Program-made: the position numbers and the translations under genes
The notes under the pieces: generated by a model
What the model was told of the DNA's origin: nothing
The model's input: only the letters and a program-made list of their open reading frames with translations
Database searches by the model: none
Part shown: positions 17,755 to 26,185 of the stretch, one piece after another
How the letters are laid out: the number at the start of each line of letters is the position of its first letter
Position numbering within the stretch: the first letter of the stretch is position 1
Assembly: GCA_963714145.1 (NCBI GenBank)
Contig: OY970235.1
Location: 8,432,001-8,496,000 of the forward strand
From: JBBWZH01 sp035544115
Lineage (GTDB): Bacteria > Actinomycetota > Actinomycetes > Mycobacteriales > CADCTP01
DNA length: 64,000 bases
Direction of reading: 5' to 3'

Positions 17755-18628
17755 GGTGCACGCGACGACGGTGAACCGGACGGACTGTGCCTACCGGGCG
17801 GCCAGGCCCTTCTTCATGCGACTCCTCACCGGCATCACCCGGCCACGGCGGACGATCATGGGGACCGAGTTCGCCGGCGCGGTCGAGGCGGTCGGCCGCG
17901 GCGTCACGTCCTTCGCGGTCGGCGCCCGGGTGTTCGGGTACAACGAAGGCGCGTTCGGCGCGCACGCCGAGTACCTGTCGGTTCCGGCGGCCGGGTCCGT
18001 CGCGACCGTGCCGGCGGGCGTGAGCTTCGAGCAGGTCGCTCCCGGAACTGAGGGCGCGCACTACGCCCTCGCGTTCATCAGGCAGGCGGGGGCTCGGGCC
18101 GGGCAGGACGTCCTCGTCTACGGCGCGACCGGTGGGATCGGCTCGGCGGCCGTACAGCTACTGAAGAGTCTCGACGTCACCGTGACCGCGGTGTGCGCCA
18201 CGGCAAACCTGGCGCTGGTCAAGGGTCTGGGCGCCGACCGGGTCGTCGACTACACCGCTGGCGACTTCACCGAAGACGAGCAGACCTACGACGCGGTGTT
18301 CGACGCGGTAGGCAAGAGCACGTTCGGCCGCTGCAAACGGCTGCTGAAACCCGGCGGGGTGTACGTGTCCTCGGAGCTTGGCCCCTGGGCCCAGAACCCG
18401 ATCCTGGCACTCGTCACCCCGTTGTTCCACGGCAGGACGGTGAGGTTCCCCTTCCCGCAGAACAATCAGACGATCGTGCAGCACCTGCGGGAGCTGATCG
18501 AGTCCGGGGACTTCAAGCCGGTCATCGACCGGCGGTACCCGCTGGACCGGATCGTCGACGCCTACCGGTACGTGGAGACGGGACAGAAGACCGGCAACGT
18601 CGTGATCACCGTCGCACCGGAGGACTGA
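17755..18628 (+). pseudogene. Quinone oxidoreductase (zinc-independent MDR family), N-terminus missing
   Basis: Homology to NADPH:quinone reductase-like medium-chain dehydrogenases starts abruptly at VHATTVNRTD (17755) and runs intact to the stop. It includes the Rossmann motif YGATGGIGSAAVQL and the DAVFDAVGKSTF segment. About 30 N-terminal residues, which start the catalytic domain, are replaced by unrelated sequence. Upstream GTG codons (for example 17663 and 17711) could start a protein, but its first residues would not match the family. The 3' end overlaps the TetR gene on the opposite strand. Probably inactive; if expressed it would reduce small carbonyls or quinones. Confidence 0.65.
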
Positions 18629-19329
18629 CCGAACGGACGGCCGATCCGTGCGCGCCTTGACTGGCATCGTGCGCCTCGCTGAGGTGGACCATGGCGTCGT
18701 ACAGACTGCTCGTACGTCATCGGTGGCTCGGGGATCGGATGTGCCCGCTCAGCCCGGTAGGCGTCGAGCATGAGGTAGAGGTAACGCCGCCAGGCGTTGG
18801 GCGCCGTGGCGCTGGTGGCCTCGATGATCCGGCCGTTGGACCAGATGAGGTTGACGATGTCGGCCAGGGTGATATCGAGGCGAGCCTTGCCGGCTTCTTG
18901 GGCCCGGGTGAGCATGTCCACGATCTGTTGGCACATCTCGTCGTGGATGCGCTCGGTCTCGGCGCTGTCGGTGAAGCGGCGGGAGAGGAAGTCGTTGAAA
19001 CCCCGGTCTCCCGCCTGCATGCCGAACAGGTGCTCCAGGTAGTGGACGAACCCTTCCCACGGGTCGTTCATCTCCAGGGCTTTGCTGGCCCCGTCGAGGA
19101 ACTCCTGAAGCCGGGGCTGGAAGGCGGCCATGAGCAGGTCCAGGCGGGTCGGGAAGTGGCGGTACAGGGTGCCGATGGCAACGCCGGCGTCGCGTGCGAT
19201 CTTCTCCAAGGAGGCATCCACGCCGTGTGCGGCGAATTCGCGCTGCGCCGCGGCGAGGAGCTTGTCTCGGCGCTCCCGGGCGTCGCGGCGCAGGGGCCTT
19301 CGCGTCTGCTCGACGTCACTACGGCTCAC
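18562..19329 (-). CDS. TetR-family transcriptional regulator, 3' end frameshifted
   Basis: The 255-residue frame starts MSRSDVEQTRRPLRRDARER and has a TetR helix-turn-helix near residues 30-60 (VDASLEKIARDAGVAIGTLYRHFPTR), followed by the all-helical ligand domain with LEHLFGMQAGDRGFNDFL. After MTYEQ the reading loses similarity. Removing one base at 18705 restores LYDAMVHLSEAHDA and a stop at 18606, giving about 240 residues. The DNA-binding part is intact. The uncorrected tail is antisense to the end of the quinone oxidoreductase. It probably represses itself and neighbouring redox genes; no operator was identified. Confidence 0.8.
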   Translation of the reverse strand: MSRSDVEQTRRPLRRDARERRDKLLAAAQREFAAHGVDASLEKIARDAGVAIGTLYRHFPTRLDLLMAAFQPRLQEFLDGASKALEMNDPWEGFVHYLEHLFGMQAGDRGFNDFLSRRFTDSAETERIHDEMCQQIVDMLTRAQEAGKARLDITLADIVNLIWSNGRIIEATSATAPNAWRRYLYLMLDAYRAERAHPIPEPPMTYEQSVRRHGPPQRGARCQSRRARIGRPFGQSSGATVITTLPVFCPVSTYR

Positions 19330-19875
19330 GTCGTCAGGTTACCGGCGATACTGAGGGTGGCCTCCCTTTCTGCGCTCAGGAGCCCGGCAGAGCACGGTTG
19401 ACCTCGGTGAGCTCGTCGGCATGGTCGTGCGCGACGTGGCTGACGGCGCGCGGCAGCACCGCGGCGCCCGCCGTCTGGCTGGCGATCCCGGTGGCCCTCC
19501 CGCGAGCCTGACGTTCGTTCAGTGCCCTGGGCATGGTGGCAGGGCTGAGTACAGGCCAGGTGGCTGTCGGGACCCGGGCCGTACCCGGCCTGGATGTCGC
19601 CGCCTTCGCGGGCAGCGTTCGCGACCAGACGGCGAGGGGCACCTCATCTCTTTGGTGCCGTCAGATGTCGAGGCCCGAAACTTCTGCCAACTTGAGGCGC
19701 CCCTCCGGAATAGGATGAGGCACCCCTCCGGTTAGACCGGCATCGACGACCGGAGGGGTGCCTCATCTTGGCGCTCTGACTTGACCGCACGAGGAGCGAA
19801 GAAGATGAGCACTATGGAGTCCTCCGGGGCCACAGGCGCCTCAGCGGCCGCGGAGGCCGTCGGAGCGCGCCTCCC
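19330..19875. other. Stretch without a confident gene
   Basis: Several short open frames on both strands have no recognisable family. The only clear structure is the cluster of inverted GATGAGG...CCCCTC repeats at 19633-19767. A short frame from ATG 19805 runs only 27 residues. Confidence 0.4.
19633..19767. repeat. Cluster of inverted and direct 15-18 bp repeats
   Basis: A perfect 18-bp inverted repeat, GATGAGGCACCCCTCCGG (19714-19731) against 19750-19767, has an 18-nt spacer. A direct copy GAGGCGCCCCTCCGG lies at 19694-19708, and an inverted relative, CGAGGGGCACCTCATC, at 19633-19648. It could be a strong hairpin or a small non-autonomous element. Confidence 0.6.
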
Positions 19876-20076
19876 AGCCACTACCTGACCCGCCACGGCA
19901 GCACTGCCGTCGTCGGCGCAACCGTGCACGGGTTCACCGTCGGCTACTGGTGGGCCGCTGGCGTCTTCCGGGCCGCCGCCGTCCTCTGCGGTGCCCTGAT
20001 CCGCGGCGACACCCGGCTCCATCACGAGGCCGGCCAGCCCGAGCCCCTCGACGAGATCACCGGCGGACTGATCTGA
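19876..20076 (+). pseudogene. C-terminal remnant of a DHA2-type MFS transporter
   Basis: The 66-residue reading HGFTVGYWWAAGVF, a hydrophobic stretch, then IRGDTRLHHEAGQP and LDEITGGLI-stop matches the last transmembrane helix and tail of EmrB/QacA-like exporters. Nothing of the upstream transporter is present. A fragment of the same superfamily also occurs at 51640-51935. Confidence 0.55.
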
Positions 20077-20162
20077 CAGCCCGTGGCGGGCGGCGCCCCG
20101 GGCGGCAGGACGGATCGCGGCGCCAAAACACGAACCACAACCGACAGAAAGGCCAGTTCACC

Positions 20163-20898
20163 ATGCCCAAGCTCGATGGCAAGGTCGCAGTGATCACCGG
20201 AGCGACGTCTGGGATGGCGCTAGCAACGGCCAAGCTTTTCGTGGCTGAAGGCGCGCACGTGGTCATCACCGGACGACGCAAAGACAAAGTGGACGAGGCG
20301 GTCACCGCCATCGGCCACAACGTAACGGGCGTGCAGGCGGACTCAGGAGACCTGGACGACCTCGCGCGCTTGGCCGAGACCGTGCGGGAGCATCACGGAC
20401 GAGTCGACGTCCTGTTCGCCAGCGCCGGCATCGGCTCGGTATCCGACCCGCTGGGCAGCATCACCCCGGACTCGTTCGACACGCTCGTGGCCGTCAACTT
20501 CCGGGGCACCGTGTTCACCGTTCAATACCTGCTGCCGTTGATGAGCGACGGCGCGTCGGTCATCTTGAACGGCACGACCAGCGCGACCAAGGGCATCCCC
20601 GGCGCCGGGGTGTACTCGGCCAGCAAGGCAGCCGTTCGCTCACTCGCGCGCACCTGGGCTGCGGAGTCTGAAGGACCGCGGCATCCGGGTAAACGTCATC
20701 AGTCCCGGCTCGATCGACACCGCGCTCTTCAGCACCGTCACCCCGGAATTCCGGGAGCAGATCACCTCCGCCATCCCCCTAGGACGGCTGGGGACCAGCG
20801 AGGAGATCGCGGCCACCGCGCTGTTCCTCGCCTCTGCGGACGCCAGCTTCATCACCGGCGCAAACCTGGTCGTCGATGGCGGGTTCAGTCACGTCTGA
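20163..20898 (+). pseudogene. Short-chain dehydrogenase/reductase, frameshifted
   Basis: The first 168 residues are a classical SDR: cofactor motif TGATSGMA near 14-21 (last Gly of GxxxGxG replaced), the NAG-like ASAG, and the catalytic YSASK near 157-161. After RTWAAE an extra T at 20667 shifts the frame. Deleting it restores LKDRGIRVNVISPGSIDTAL and the end ITGANLVVDGGFSHV with stop at 20898, a normal 244-residue SDR. A good start context (GAAAGGCCAGTTCACC then ATG) supports expression before decay. The insertion splits GAGCTG, as in the TetR and hydB cases, so read-level checking is needed before calling it a true pseudogene. Confidence 0.75.
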
Positions 20899-20967
20899 CG
20901 CCATCCGGTCGGGCAGCCGACCTCCGATCCCTTCAAAGCAAAGACTACAGAAAGTGAGCACCCGTCC

Positions 20968-21588
20968 ATGAGCAGCATCAGCTTCGTCGGCCTGGGCGGC
21001 ATGGCCCGCGCCATAGCCACCCGCGCGGTCGAGGGCGGCAACGCCGTCGAGGTCATCGGCCGCGACCAGGCCAAGGCCAAGGACCTGGCCGCCGCCCTCG
21101 GCGGCGGCGCGACGGCCGGGACATTCGGCACCGCCCCGGCCGGCGACATCGTCATCCTCGCCGTGCCCTACGCCAGCGCCGCGCAGGTCCTCGCCCAGTA
21201 CGGGGACGCGCTGGCCGGCAAGGTCATCATCGATATCTCGAACACCTTCAACGCCGACGCCACCGCGCTGGTCACCCCTGACGGCACGTCCGGCGCGCAG
21301 GAGATCGCGAAGGCCGCCCCAGCCAGCGCGCACGTCGTGAAGGCGTTCAACACCGTCTTCGGCCACGTCCTGGCCCAGGGCGGCCCGCTGGACGTGCTCA
21401 TCGCCGGCGACGACGCGGACGCCAAGGCGAGCGTGTCGGCGTTCATCGAGAGCCTCGGGCTGCGCCCGCTGGATGCCGGCGACCTGGCGGCGGCGCACTG
21501 GCTGGAGGCGGCGGGCCCGCTGCTGATGGGCCTGGCCAGCCATGGCGCAGGGTTCAACATCAGCCTCGGCGTCAACGTCCCGGACTGA
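20968..21588 (+). CDS. NADPH-dependent F420 reductase-like oxidoreductase
   Basis: The 206-residue protein is a Rossmann-fold enzyme of the NADP_oxidored_F420 family. The N-terminus SISFVGLGGMARAIA is the dinucleotide-binding turn, IVILAVPYA follows, and VVKAFNTVFGH is the conserved later motif. Members transfer hydride between F420 or small substrates and NADP(H). It lies 69 bp after the broken SDR. A family relative at 22351-22989 shares the order of motifs, so the two are probably paralogues flanking the MarR gene, with related redox roles. Start ATG 20968 fits the family start exactly. Confidence 0.8.
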   Translation: MSSISFVGLGGMARAIATRAVEGGNAVEVIGRDQAKAKDLAAALGGGATAGTFGTAPAGDIVILAVPYASAAQVLAQYGDALAGKVIIDISNTFNADATALVTPDGTSGAQEIAKAAPASAHVVKAFNTVFGHVLAQGGPLDVLIAGDDADAKASVSAFIESLGLRPLDAGDLAAAHWLEAAGPLLMGLASHGAGFNISLGVNVPD

Positions 21589-21610
21589 AGCCGCTGCGCC
21601 AGCCCCCCGC

Positions 21611-22117
21611 TCAGGGCGAGAGCGCGGGCTCCTCTGGGGTGGAGTGTTCGGGGACCGGGTCCTCGGCGAGGTGACCCAGGATCCGTTCGTTGAGGGCGGC
21701 GAGGATGTCGAGTTCGGCGGGGGTGAGCAGCTCGATGAAATGCCGGCGGACGCTGCGCACGTGCTGGGGCGCCGCGTCCTCGATGGCGCGGCGTCCAGCG
21801 GGCAGGAGGCGGATCATGGAGCTGCGGGCATCGGCTGGGTTGGTTTCGCGGACGATGAACCCATGCTCCTGCATGCGCCGGGTCTGGTGGGAGAGGCGGC
21901 TCTTCTCCCACTGCAGCAGGGCGCACAGTTCCCGAGCGGGCAGACTGCCCGTGGCGTGCTCCGAGAGCACAGCGAGAATCTCGTAGTCGGCCTCCGTCAG
22001 TCCGGAGTCCTCCAGCAGGTGCCGGCGCAGACGGGCGGCGAGCTGGTGGTGCGCGTGCATGAAGGCCCGCCAGGCGCGATCTTCACGGGGGCTGAGCCAC
22101 GTCGGATCCGTCGGCAT
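21611..22117 (-). CDS. MarR-family transcriptional regulator
   Basis: This 168-residue protein has the winged helix typical of MarR: LTEADYEILAVLSEHATGSL, the recognition helix LLQWEKSRLSHQTRRMQEHGF, and the wing VRETNPADARSSMIRLL. It converges on the reductase gene upstream and is divergent from the second reductase (22351). Two near-perfect GGTTGA-N4-TCAACC palindromes (22135-22152 and 22164-22179) lie just upstream of its start, so it very probably represses itself and the divergent gene. A third copy precedes the YceI gene. Its ligand is unknown; oxidants or phenolics are usual for the family. Confidence 0.88.
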   Translation of the reverse strand: MPTDPTWLSPREDRAWRAFMHAHHQLAARLRRHLLEDSGLTEADYEILAVLSEHATGSLPARELCALLQWEKSRLSHQTRRMQEHGFIVRETNPADARSSMIRLLPAGRRAIEDAAPQHVRSVRRHFIELLTPAELDILAALNERILGHLAEDPVPEHSTPEEPALSP

Positions 22118-22134
22118 CCAGCGATATTACCGGC

Positions 22135-22152
22135 TGGTTGACCCATCAACCA
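22135..22152. promoter_or_regulatory. MarR-type operator 1
   Basis: Perfect palindrome TGGTTGA-CCCA-TCAACCA, 18 nt from the marR start codon. Confidence 0.75.
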
Positions 22153-22163
22153 AAAGCAAATAC

Positions 22164-22179
22164 GGTTGACGAGTCAACC
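22164..22179. promoter_or_regulatory. MarR-type operator 2
   Basis: GGTTGA-CGAG-TCAACC, same arms and spacer as operator 1, in the marR/reductase divergent region. Confidence 0.75.
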
Positions 22180-22350
22180 AAGACGTGGTCCCCCGGACTG
22201 AATCATGACGAGCGTCAGCATCGTCGGCCTGCACGGCCAGGGCCGCACCCCATCGCACCCGGCGCGTGACGCCATCCGGCGGGGCCGTCCCGCGCCGGGC
22301 ACGCCCGGATACCGGCTGCTCCCACGCGCCCACCCACACAGGAGTAACCC

Positions 22351-22989
22351 ATGAAGTTTGGAATGATCGGCGCGGGAACGGTCTCGCGCGCCATCGCCGG
22401 CCACGTGGTCAAGGCCGGTCACGACGTGGTTTTCAGCAACAGTCGCGGTCCGGACACCCTCGGCGCCGTCGTCGACGCCTTCGGTCCCCGCGCGTCGGCC
22501 GGCACCGTCGCCGAGGCGGGAGCCGCGGATTTCGTCGTGCTCGCCGTGCACTGGACGCGGATGCGCGACGCGGTAGGCAACCTGCCTACCCGCGACGGCC
22601 GGATCGTTATCGACGCCACGAACCAATGGGCCAGCCTGGCCCCCACCTTCGTCGCCGACCACCTCGAGATCGGAGGCAGCGAACTGGTCGCCGCACTGAT
22701 CCCCGGCGCCCACGTCATCAAGGCCTTCGACAACATGTACGGCCCCTACATCGCCGCCGACCCCGTCACCGACGCGGGCCGCCGGATCCTCTTCTACGCC
22801 GGCGACGACGGGACCTCGAAGAATCTCTTCCGCTCCGTTGTCGAGGACTTCGGATTCGCGCCCGTCGACCTCGGCCCACTTGAGATGGGACGCCTGATGC
22901 AGGTGGGCGGCGGACCGCTGAGCGGACTGCACGCCGTCCGAGAAGACCGAGCCCCGCAGATGGTTGACGCATCATCTAACCAACCGTAG
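22351..22989 (+). CDS. NADPH-dependent F420 reductase-like oxidoreductase, second copy
   Basis: A 212-residue Rossmann enzyme starting MKFGMIGAGTVSRAIAGHVV, with the cofactor turn at 6-11, DFVVLAVHWTRM, DATNQWA, and HVIKAFDNMYGPYI. These match the NADP_oxidored_F420 family and parallel the gene at 20968. ATG 22351 has an AGGAG site 8 nt upstream. MarR-type operators lie about 170-215 bp upstream in the divergent promoter region. A degenerate operator-like sequence (TGGTTGA at 22961) overlaps its own 3' end, just ahead of the YceI gene. It would act in the cytosol on a small carbonyl or F420-linked substrate; the substrate cannot be read from sequence. Confidence 0.8.
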   Translation: MKFGMIGAGTVSRAIAGHVVKAGHDVVFSNSRGPDTLGAVVDAFGPRASAGTVAEAGAADFVVLAVHWTRMRDAVGNLPTRDGRIVIDATNQWASLAPTFVADHLEIGGSELVAALIPGAHVIKAFDNMYGPYIAADPVTDAGRRILFYAGDDGTSKNLFRSVVEDFGFAPVDLGPLEMGRLMQVGGGPLSGLHAVREDRAPQMVDASSNQP

Positions 22990-22992
22990 GTT

Positions 22993-23008
22993 GGTTGAGC
23001 AGTCAACT
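22993..23008. promoter_or_regulatory. MarR-type operator 3, before the YceI gene
   Basis: GGTTGA-GCAG-TCAACT, 27 nt before the YceI start. A degenerate neighbour (TGGTTGA-CGCA-TCA) lies at 22961-22974. Confidence 0.65.
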
Positions 23009-23034
23009 TTCTACCCCATCGCGAGGAGCGGCAG

Positions 23035-23592
23035 ATGTCCGACACCGCCCAGGCCATTTCCGATCTCACCGGCGAGTACGCCATCGACCCGGCCCACACC
23101 CGCATCGGGTTCGTGGCCCGCCACGCCATGGTGACGAAGGTCCGCGGCTCGTTCACCGAGTTCGCGGGCACGGTCCGCCTCGACGAGGAGATCCCGGCGA
23201 ACTCGAGCGCGCAGATCGTGATCAAGGTGCACAGCATCGACACCGGCAACGCCGATCGTGACGCCCACCTGCGCAGTAGCGACTTTTTCGGCATGGACGA
23301 GTTCCCTGAGATCACCTTCACCAGTACCACGGCGGAGAAGGTCACCGATGAGCACTTCACGCTCACCGGGGACCTCACGGTGAGAGGCGTGACCAACCCC
23401 GTCACGATCGACTTCGATTACCAGGGCTCGGTCAAGGACTCCTTCGGAAACCTGCGAGCCGGTTTCGAGGGCAAGGCCACCATCAACCGCAGGGACTTCG
23501 GCGTGTCCTTCAACGCCCCCATGGAGACCGGCGGCGTGATGGTAGGCGACAAGGTCACCCTCGAGTTCGACGTCTCCCTCATCCGCTCCTAA
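23035..23592 (+). CDS. YceI-family lipid-binding protein
   Basis: The 185-residue protein has the YceI lipocalin-like fold: GEYAIDPAHTRIGFVARHAM, SFTEFAGTVRLDE, HLRSSDFFGMDEFPEITF, LTVRGVTNPVTIDF and a final RRDFGVSFNAP. The family binds polyprenoid chains and often appears with redox or stress genes. No signal peptide is present here, as in many actinobacterial members, so it is probably cytosolic. The GAGGAGCGGCAG site 5' of ATG 23035 is a good ribosome-binding site. The MarR-type palindrome directly upstream suggests control by the neighbouring MarR protein together with the reductases. Confidence 0.9.
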   Translation: MSDTAQAISDLTGEYAIDPAHTRIGFVARHAMVTKVRGSFTEFAGTVRLDEEIPANSSAQIVIKVHSIDTGNADRDAHLRSSDFFGMDEFPEITFTSTTAEKVTDEHFTLTGDLTVRGVTNPVTIDFDYQGSVKDSFGNLRAGFEGKATINRRDFGVSFNAPMETGGVMVGDKVTLEFDVSLIRS

Positions 23593-23648
23593 ATCGTCCA
23601 GCCCGGCCCTGCCTCATCGAGGCTGCCCGGCGGGCCTGGCTCACGCCG

Positions 23649-24545
23649 TCAGCCAGCGGACCGAACGGTTGGCGTGTTCGCGTGATCTGCGCGCGGGTCG
23701 GGGATACCGGATAGGAAGGCCAGCCGCAGTTTGGTCTCGTCTTCAGTACCGGGGGCTGCGGTGAGGATCACGATCTTGAGTTCGGCGTCGCCGTCGGTCA
23801 TGACGTCACAATCCACCTCGATCGGCCCGACCGTTGGGTGCTCGACGATCTTGTGGTCTTCGCGGTGTGCACCGACCGCGCCGCAGGCCCACAACTCGGC
23901 GAAGCGTTGATTGCCCGCGGTGAGTACCCGGATCAGGTTGGTCAACCGGCCGTTGTTCGGGAAGCGTCCGGTCGCGCGGCGCAGGTCGGACACGATGGCG
24001 GCGTCAACCGTGTCGCGAGCGAGCGAGGTCACGGGCCACTGCGACAAGCGTGGCCGGTCGGCATTGATCGGGAAGCTGTCGCGAGCGAAGTTGCGATGCT
24101 CCCGCGGTGTTGACGACGGATCGCCGAGAAGCGCTGACCAGCCGCGGTTCCACCAGATCAGCTGCCAATCGGCGGCGAAGACCGCGACGGCCGCGTCGCC
24201 AAGGCGGTTCAGTACGCGGTGGATGCCCGGCGGGATGTGGTCGGAGATCTCCCGGTCGGCGGGAGGGACAAGTCCCGCCAGCCGATACAAATGATCTCGT
24301 TCCGCGTTGCCGAGTTGCAGGGCCCGAGCGAGTGCGGCGACCACCTGCGCCGAGGGTGTGGTGAACCGTCCCTGCTCCAGCCGGACGACGTAGTCGACGG
24401 AGATCCCGGCGAGTTCGGCAAGCTCCTCCCGGCGCAGCCCTCTCGCGCGGCGCGAGCGGCCACTCGGCAGCCCTACCGCTGTCGGCGCAAGCCGGTCGCG
24501 CCAGGCGCGCAGAGTGGCCCCGAACTCCGTCCGATGAGTGGTCAT
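23649..24545 (-). CDS. XRE-family regulator with MmyB-like ligand-binding domain
   Basis: The 298-residue protein has an N-terminal XRE helix-turn-helix (RGLRREELAELAGISVDYVV followed by RLEQGR, about residues 35-65). A C-terminal MmyB-like PAS domain follows, with WQLIWWNRGWSALLGD and the later FAELWACGAVGAHREDHK motif. ATG 24545 was chosen because it gives the standard MTTHRTEFGATLRAWRDRL start; the open frame extends upstream without similarity. It is divergent from an SDR gene across 102 bp, a common pairing in actinomycetes in which the regulator controls the adjacent dehydrogenase. A fatty-acid-like ligand is known for one structural homologue; here it is unknown. Confidence 0.88.
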   Translation of the reverse strand: MTTHRTEFGATLRAWRDRLAPTAVGLPSGRSRRARGLRREELAELAGISVDYVVRLEQGRFTTPSAQVVAALARALQLGNAERDHLYRLAGLVPPADREISDHIPPGIHRVLNRLGDAAVAVFAADWQLIWWNRGWSALLGDPSSTPREHRNFARDSFPINADRPRLSQWPVTSLARDTVDAAIVSDLRRATGRFPNNGRLTNLIRVLTAGNQRFAELWACGAVGAHREDHKIVEHPTVGPIEVDCDVMTDGDAELKIVILTAAPGTEDETKLRLAFLSGIPDPRADHANTPTVRSAG

Positions 24546-24647
24546 GAAACTGATTGTCTCTCGCTGCCAGGCCCCCGCGGGGGTAGCCGTTTTCCTACCG
24601 TCGTGCCTTCCCTGGCGCACTTCGCGGCGCGGGCAAACGATGGACGC

Positions 24648-25346
24648 ATGACGATCACCTTCATCACCGGGGCCAACAAGGGCCTCGGCTACGAGACCGC
24701 CCGCCGCCTCATCGAACACGGCCATACCGTGCTACTCGGCGCTCGCGATGCGAAGGCCGGCACCGCGGCGGCCGCGGAACTCGGTGCCCGCTACGTCCAG
24801 ATCGACGTCACGGACGACGAGTCGGTCGCGGCGGCCGCAACCGACGTCGAGCAGCACGAAGGTGCCATCGACGTGTTGATCAACAACGCCGGCGTTCACG
24901 GCCCGCACGGTGACCCGAGCGGCTTGACGGGCGCCGACATCCTGAACGTTCTGGACGTCAATCTCGTCGGCGTGGTGCGAACCACCACGGCGTTCCTCCC
25001 GCTCCTGCGACGCTCGGCCGACCCGGTCATCATCAACGTCAGCAGCTCGATGGGATCTCTCGCCGCTACGCATGATCTGTCGCGAGCGGAGTCCAAGGTG
25101 ATCGCCCCCGCCTACACGTCCTCCAAAGCGGCGCTCACCATGCTGACGACCCAGTACGCCAAGGCGCTGACCGACATCCGCATCACCGCGGCCGACCCGG
25201 GTTACACAGCGACCGATCTCAACGGCAACACCGGCCCGCAAACCGTCACCGAAGGCACCGACGCCATCGTCGGCCTTGCCACCGAAGGACCGGGACACCG
25301 CTCCGGGCGTTTCGTCGACCGTGCCGGTGAGATCAAGTGGTCTTGA
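24648..25346 (+). CDS. Short-chain dehydrogenase/reductase
   Basis: An intact 232-residue SDR. Cofactor motif TGANKGLG at about 6-13, structural motif NNAG near 80-83, catalytic Ser in INVSSSMGS, and Tyr-Lys in YTSSKAA. The PGYT after the active site is usual. It reduces or oxidises a small alcohol/carbonyl with NAD(P)(H) in the cytosol; the substrate is not evident. It is divergent from the XRE/MmyB regulator, which likely controls it. Unlike the SDR at 20163 it has no frameshift. Start ATG 24648 immediately precedes the family start TITFITGANKG. Confidence 0.9.
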   Translation: MTITFITGANKGLGYETARRLIEHGHTVLLGARDAKAGTAAAAELGARYVQIDVTDDESVAAAATDVEQHEGAIDVLINNAGVHGPHGDPSGLTGADILNVLDVNLVGVVRTTTAFLPLLRRSADPVIINVSSSMGSLAATHDLSRAESKVIAPAYTSSKAALTMLTTQYAKALTDIRITAADPGYTATDLNGNTGPQTVTEGTDAIVGLATEGPGHRSGRFVDRAGEIKWS

Positions 25347-25849
25347 ACCGCCAAACTCCGGTCGGCGCGTCTGCGGGCAGCGCCATCTGCCGGCCGACGT
25401 GACCCCTCGACGCCGCCCCGGACACTCTCCAGCGGATGAGCGAAGAGGTCGTTCGCAATCGCACGTCTCGGCCATGCGTCAGGGACGCCTGACCGATGTC
25501 CGCAGCTGCCGCGGAGCGGCTCTGCCGGATCTGCCGCAGACCGAGCGGCCGTACGCTCGCCGCGGTCGGCACAGCAATACCGGTTGTGGGCCGGCGGCCC
25601 GGCTTGGCGACGCGTTGGCTACGGCCCGACGTCGTCGGTCTTGCTCCCCGTACGAGTCGTTCGAACGTTGCTGCACGGCTCCGGCACTCCAGGACTGACC
25701 GGGTCCGGCAGCGGCGCACCCGCGGCATCGCCGATCGACCGGGCGAACCAGCGCACCAGCAGCAGGTCGGCGGGCCAGGGGCGGCAGCCTTCGGGGTCGC
25801 CGGTGGTGACCGTCGGGCTGTCAATCCCCGCTGACCGTGGAGACGGGGT
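25347..25849. other. Stretch without a recognised gene
   Basis: Overlapping open frames exist on both strands but none shows a family motif. A minus-strand reading (TTGDPEGCRPWPADLLLVRW) looks protein-like but lacks a start and cannot be assigned. It may be mobile-element debris, given the transposase remnant that follows. Confidence 0.35.
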
Positions 25850-25930
25850 TTAAGCGGCCTGGTCTTCCAGGTTGGTGGTGTGGACGGTGTTGATCAGGTT
25901 CTCGTAGTCCACTGGGGACAGTCCGCCGCA
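25850..25930 (-). pseudogene. 3' remnant of an IS3-type transposase
   Basis: The minus strand ends GGLSPVDYENLINTVHTTNL-EDQAA and stop. The LSPVDYE block followed by a short tail is the usual C-terminus of IS3-family integrase-core transposases. The remaining transposase is absent. Confidence 0.55.
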
Positions 25931-26015
25931 GGTGCCGGGGTCCACTGTGGATGGTCTGCGGCGTCCGGCGGCGGTCGCCGCGGGCGGTGGGTCGAAGGTC
26001 CCGGCGGCGGGCGGC

Positions 26016-26062
26016 GTTCGGTCTCTGGCCGACGCGGGGCGGGCGGGACAGTCTCGGGTATG
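26016..26062 (+). promoter_or_regulatory. Shared upstream element of the CBS gene (copy A)
   Basis: A 47-bp block beginning GTTCGGTCTCTGGCCGACG and containing CGGGACAGTCTCGGGTATG, 37 of 47 bases identical, without gaps, to 28978-29024 upstream of hydB. An AGGTCCC also precedes both copies (25996 and 28959). It ends 124 bp before the CBS start. Confidence 0.7.
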
Positions 26063-26185
26063 GGCGGGGTTGAGGTCGCCCGTTGCCGCGGCGGCCGGCC
26101 GATCCTGGCTCGCCGCCGCGTCCGCTGGACCGTCCGCGGGTGGGTCGCGCCGGCATGGCGTCGGCCCGGAGTTGAGGAGACAGCC

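Noticed and set aside
24219..24647. N-terminal extension of the SDR gene
   Set aside because: The open frame upstream of ATG 24648 is antisense to the XRE/MmyB gene and has no similarity; the family start is at 24648.
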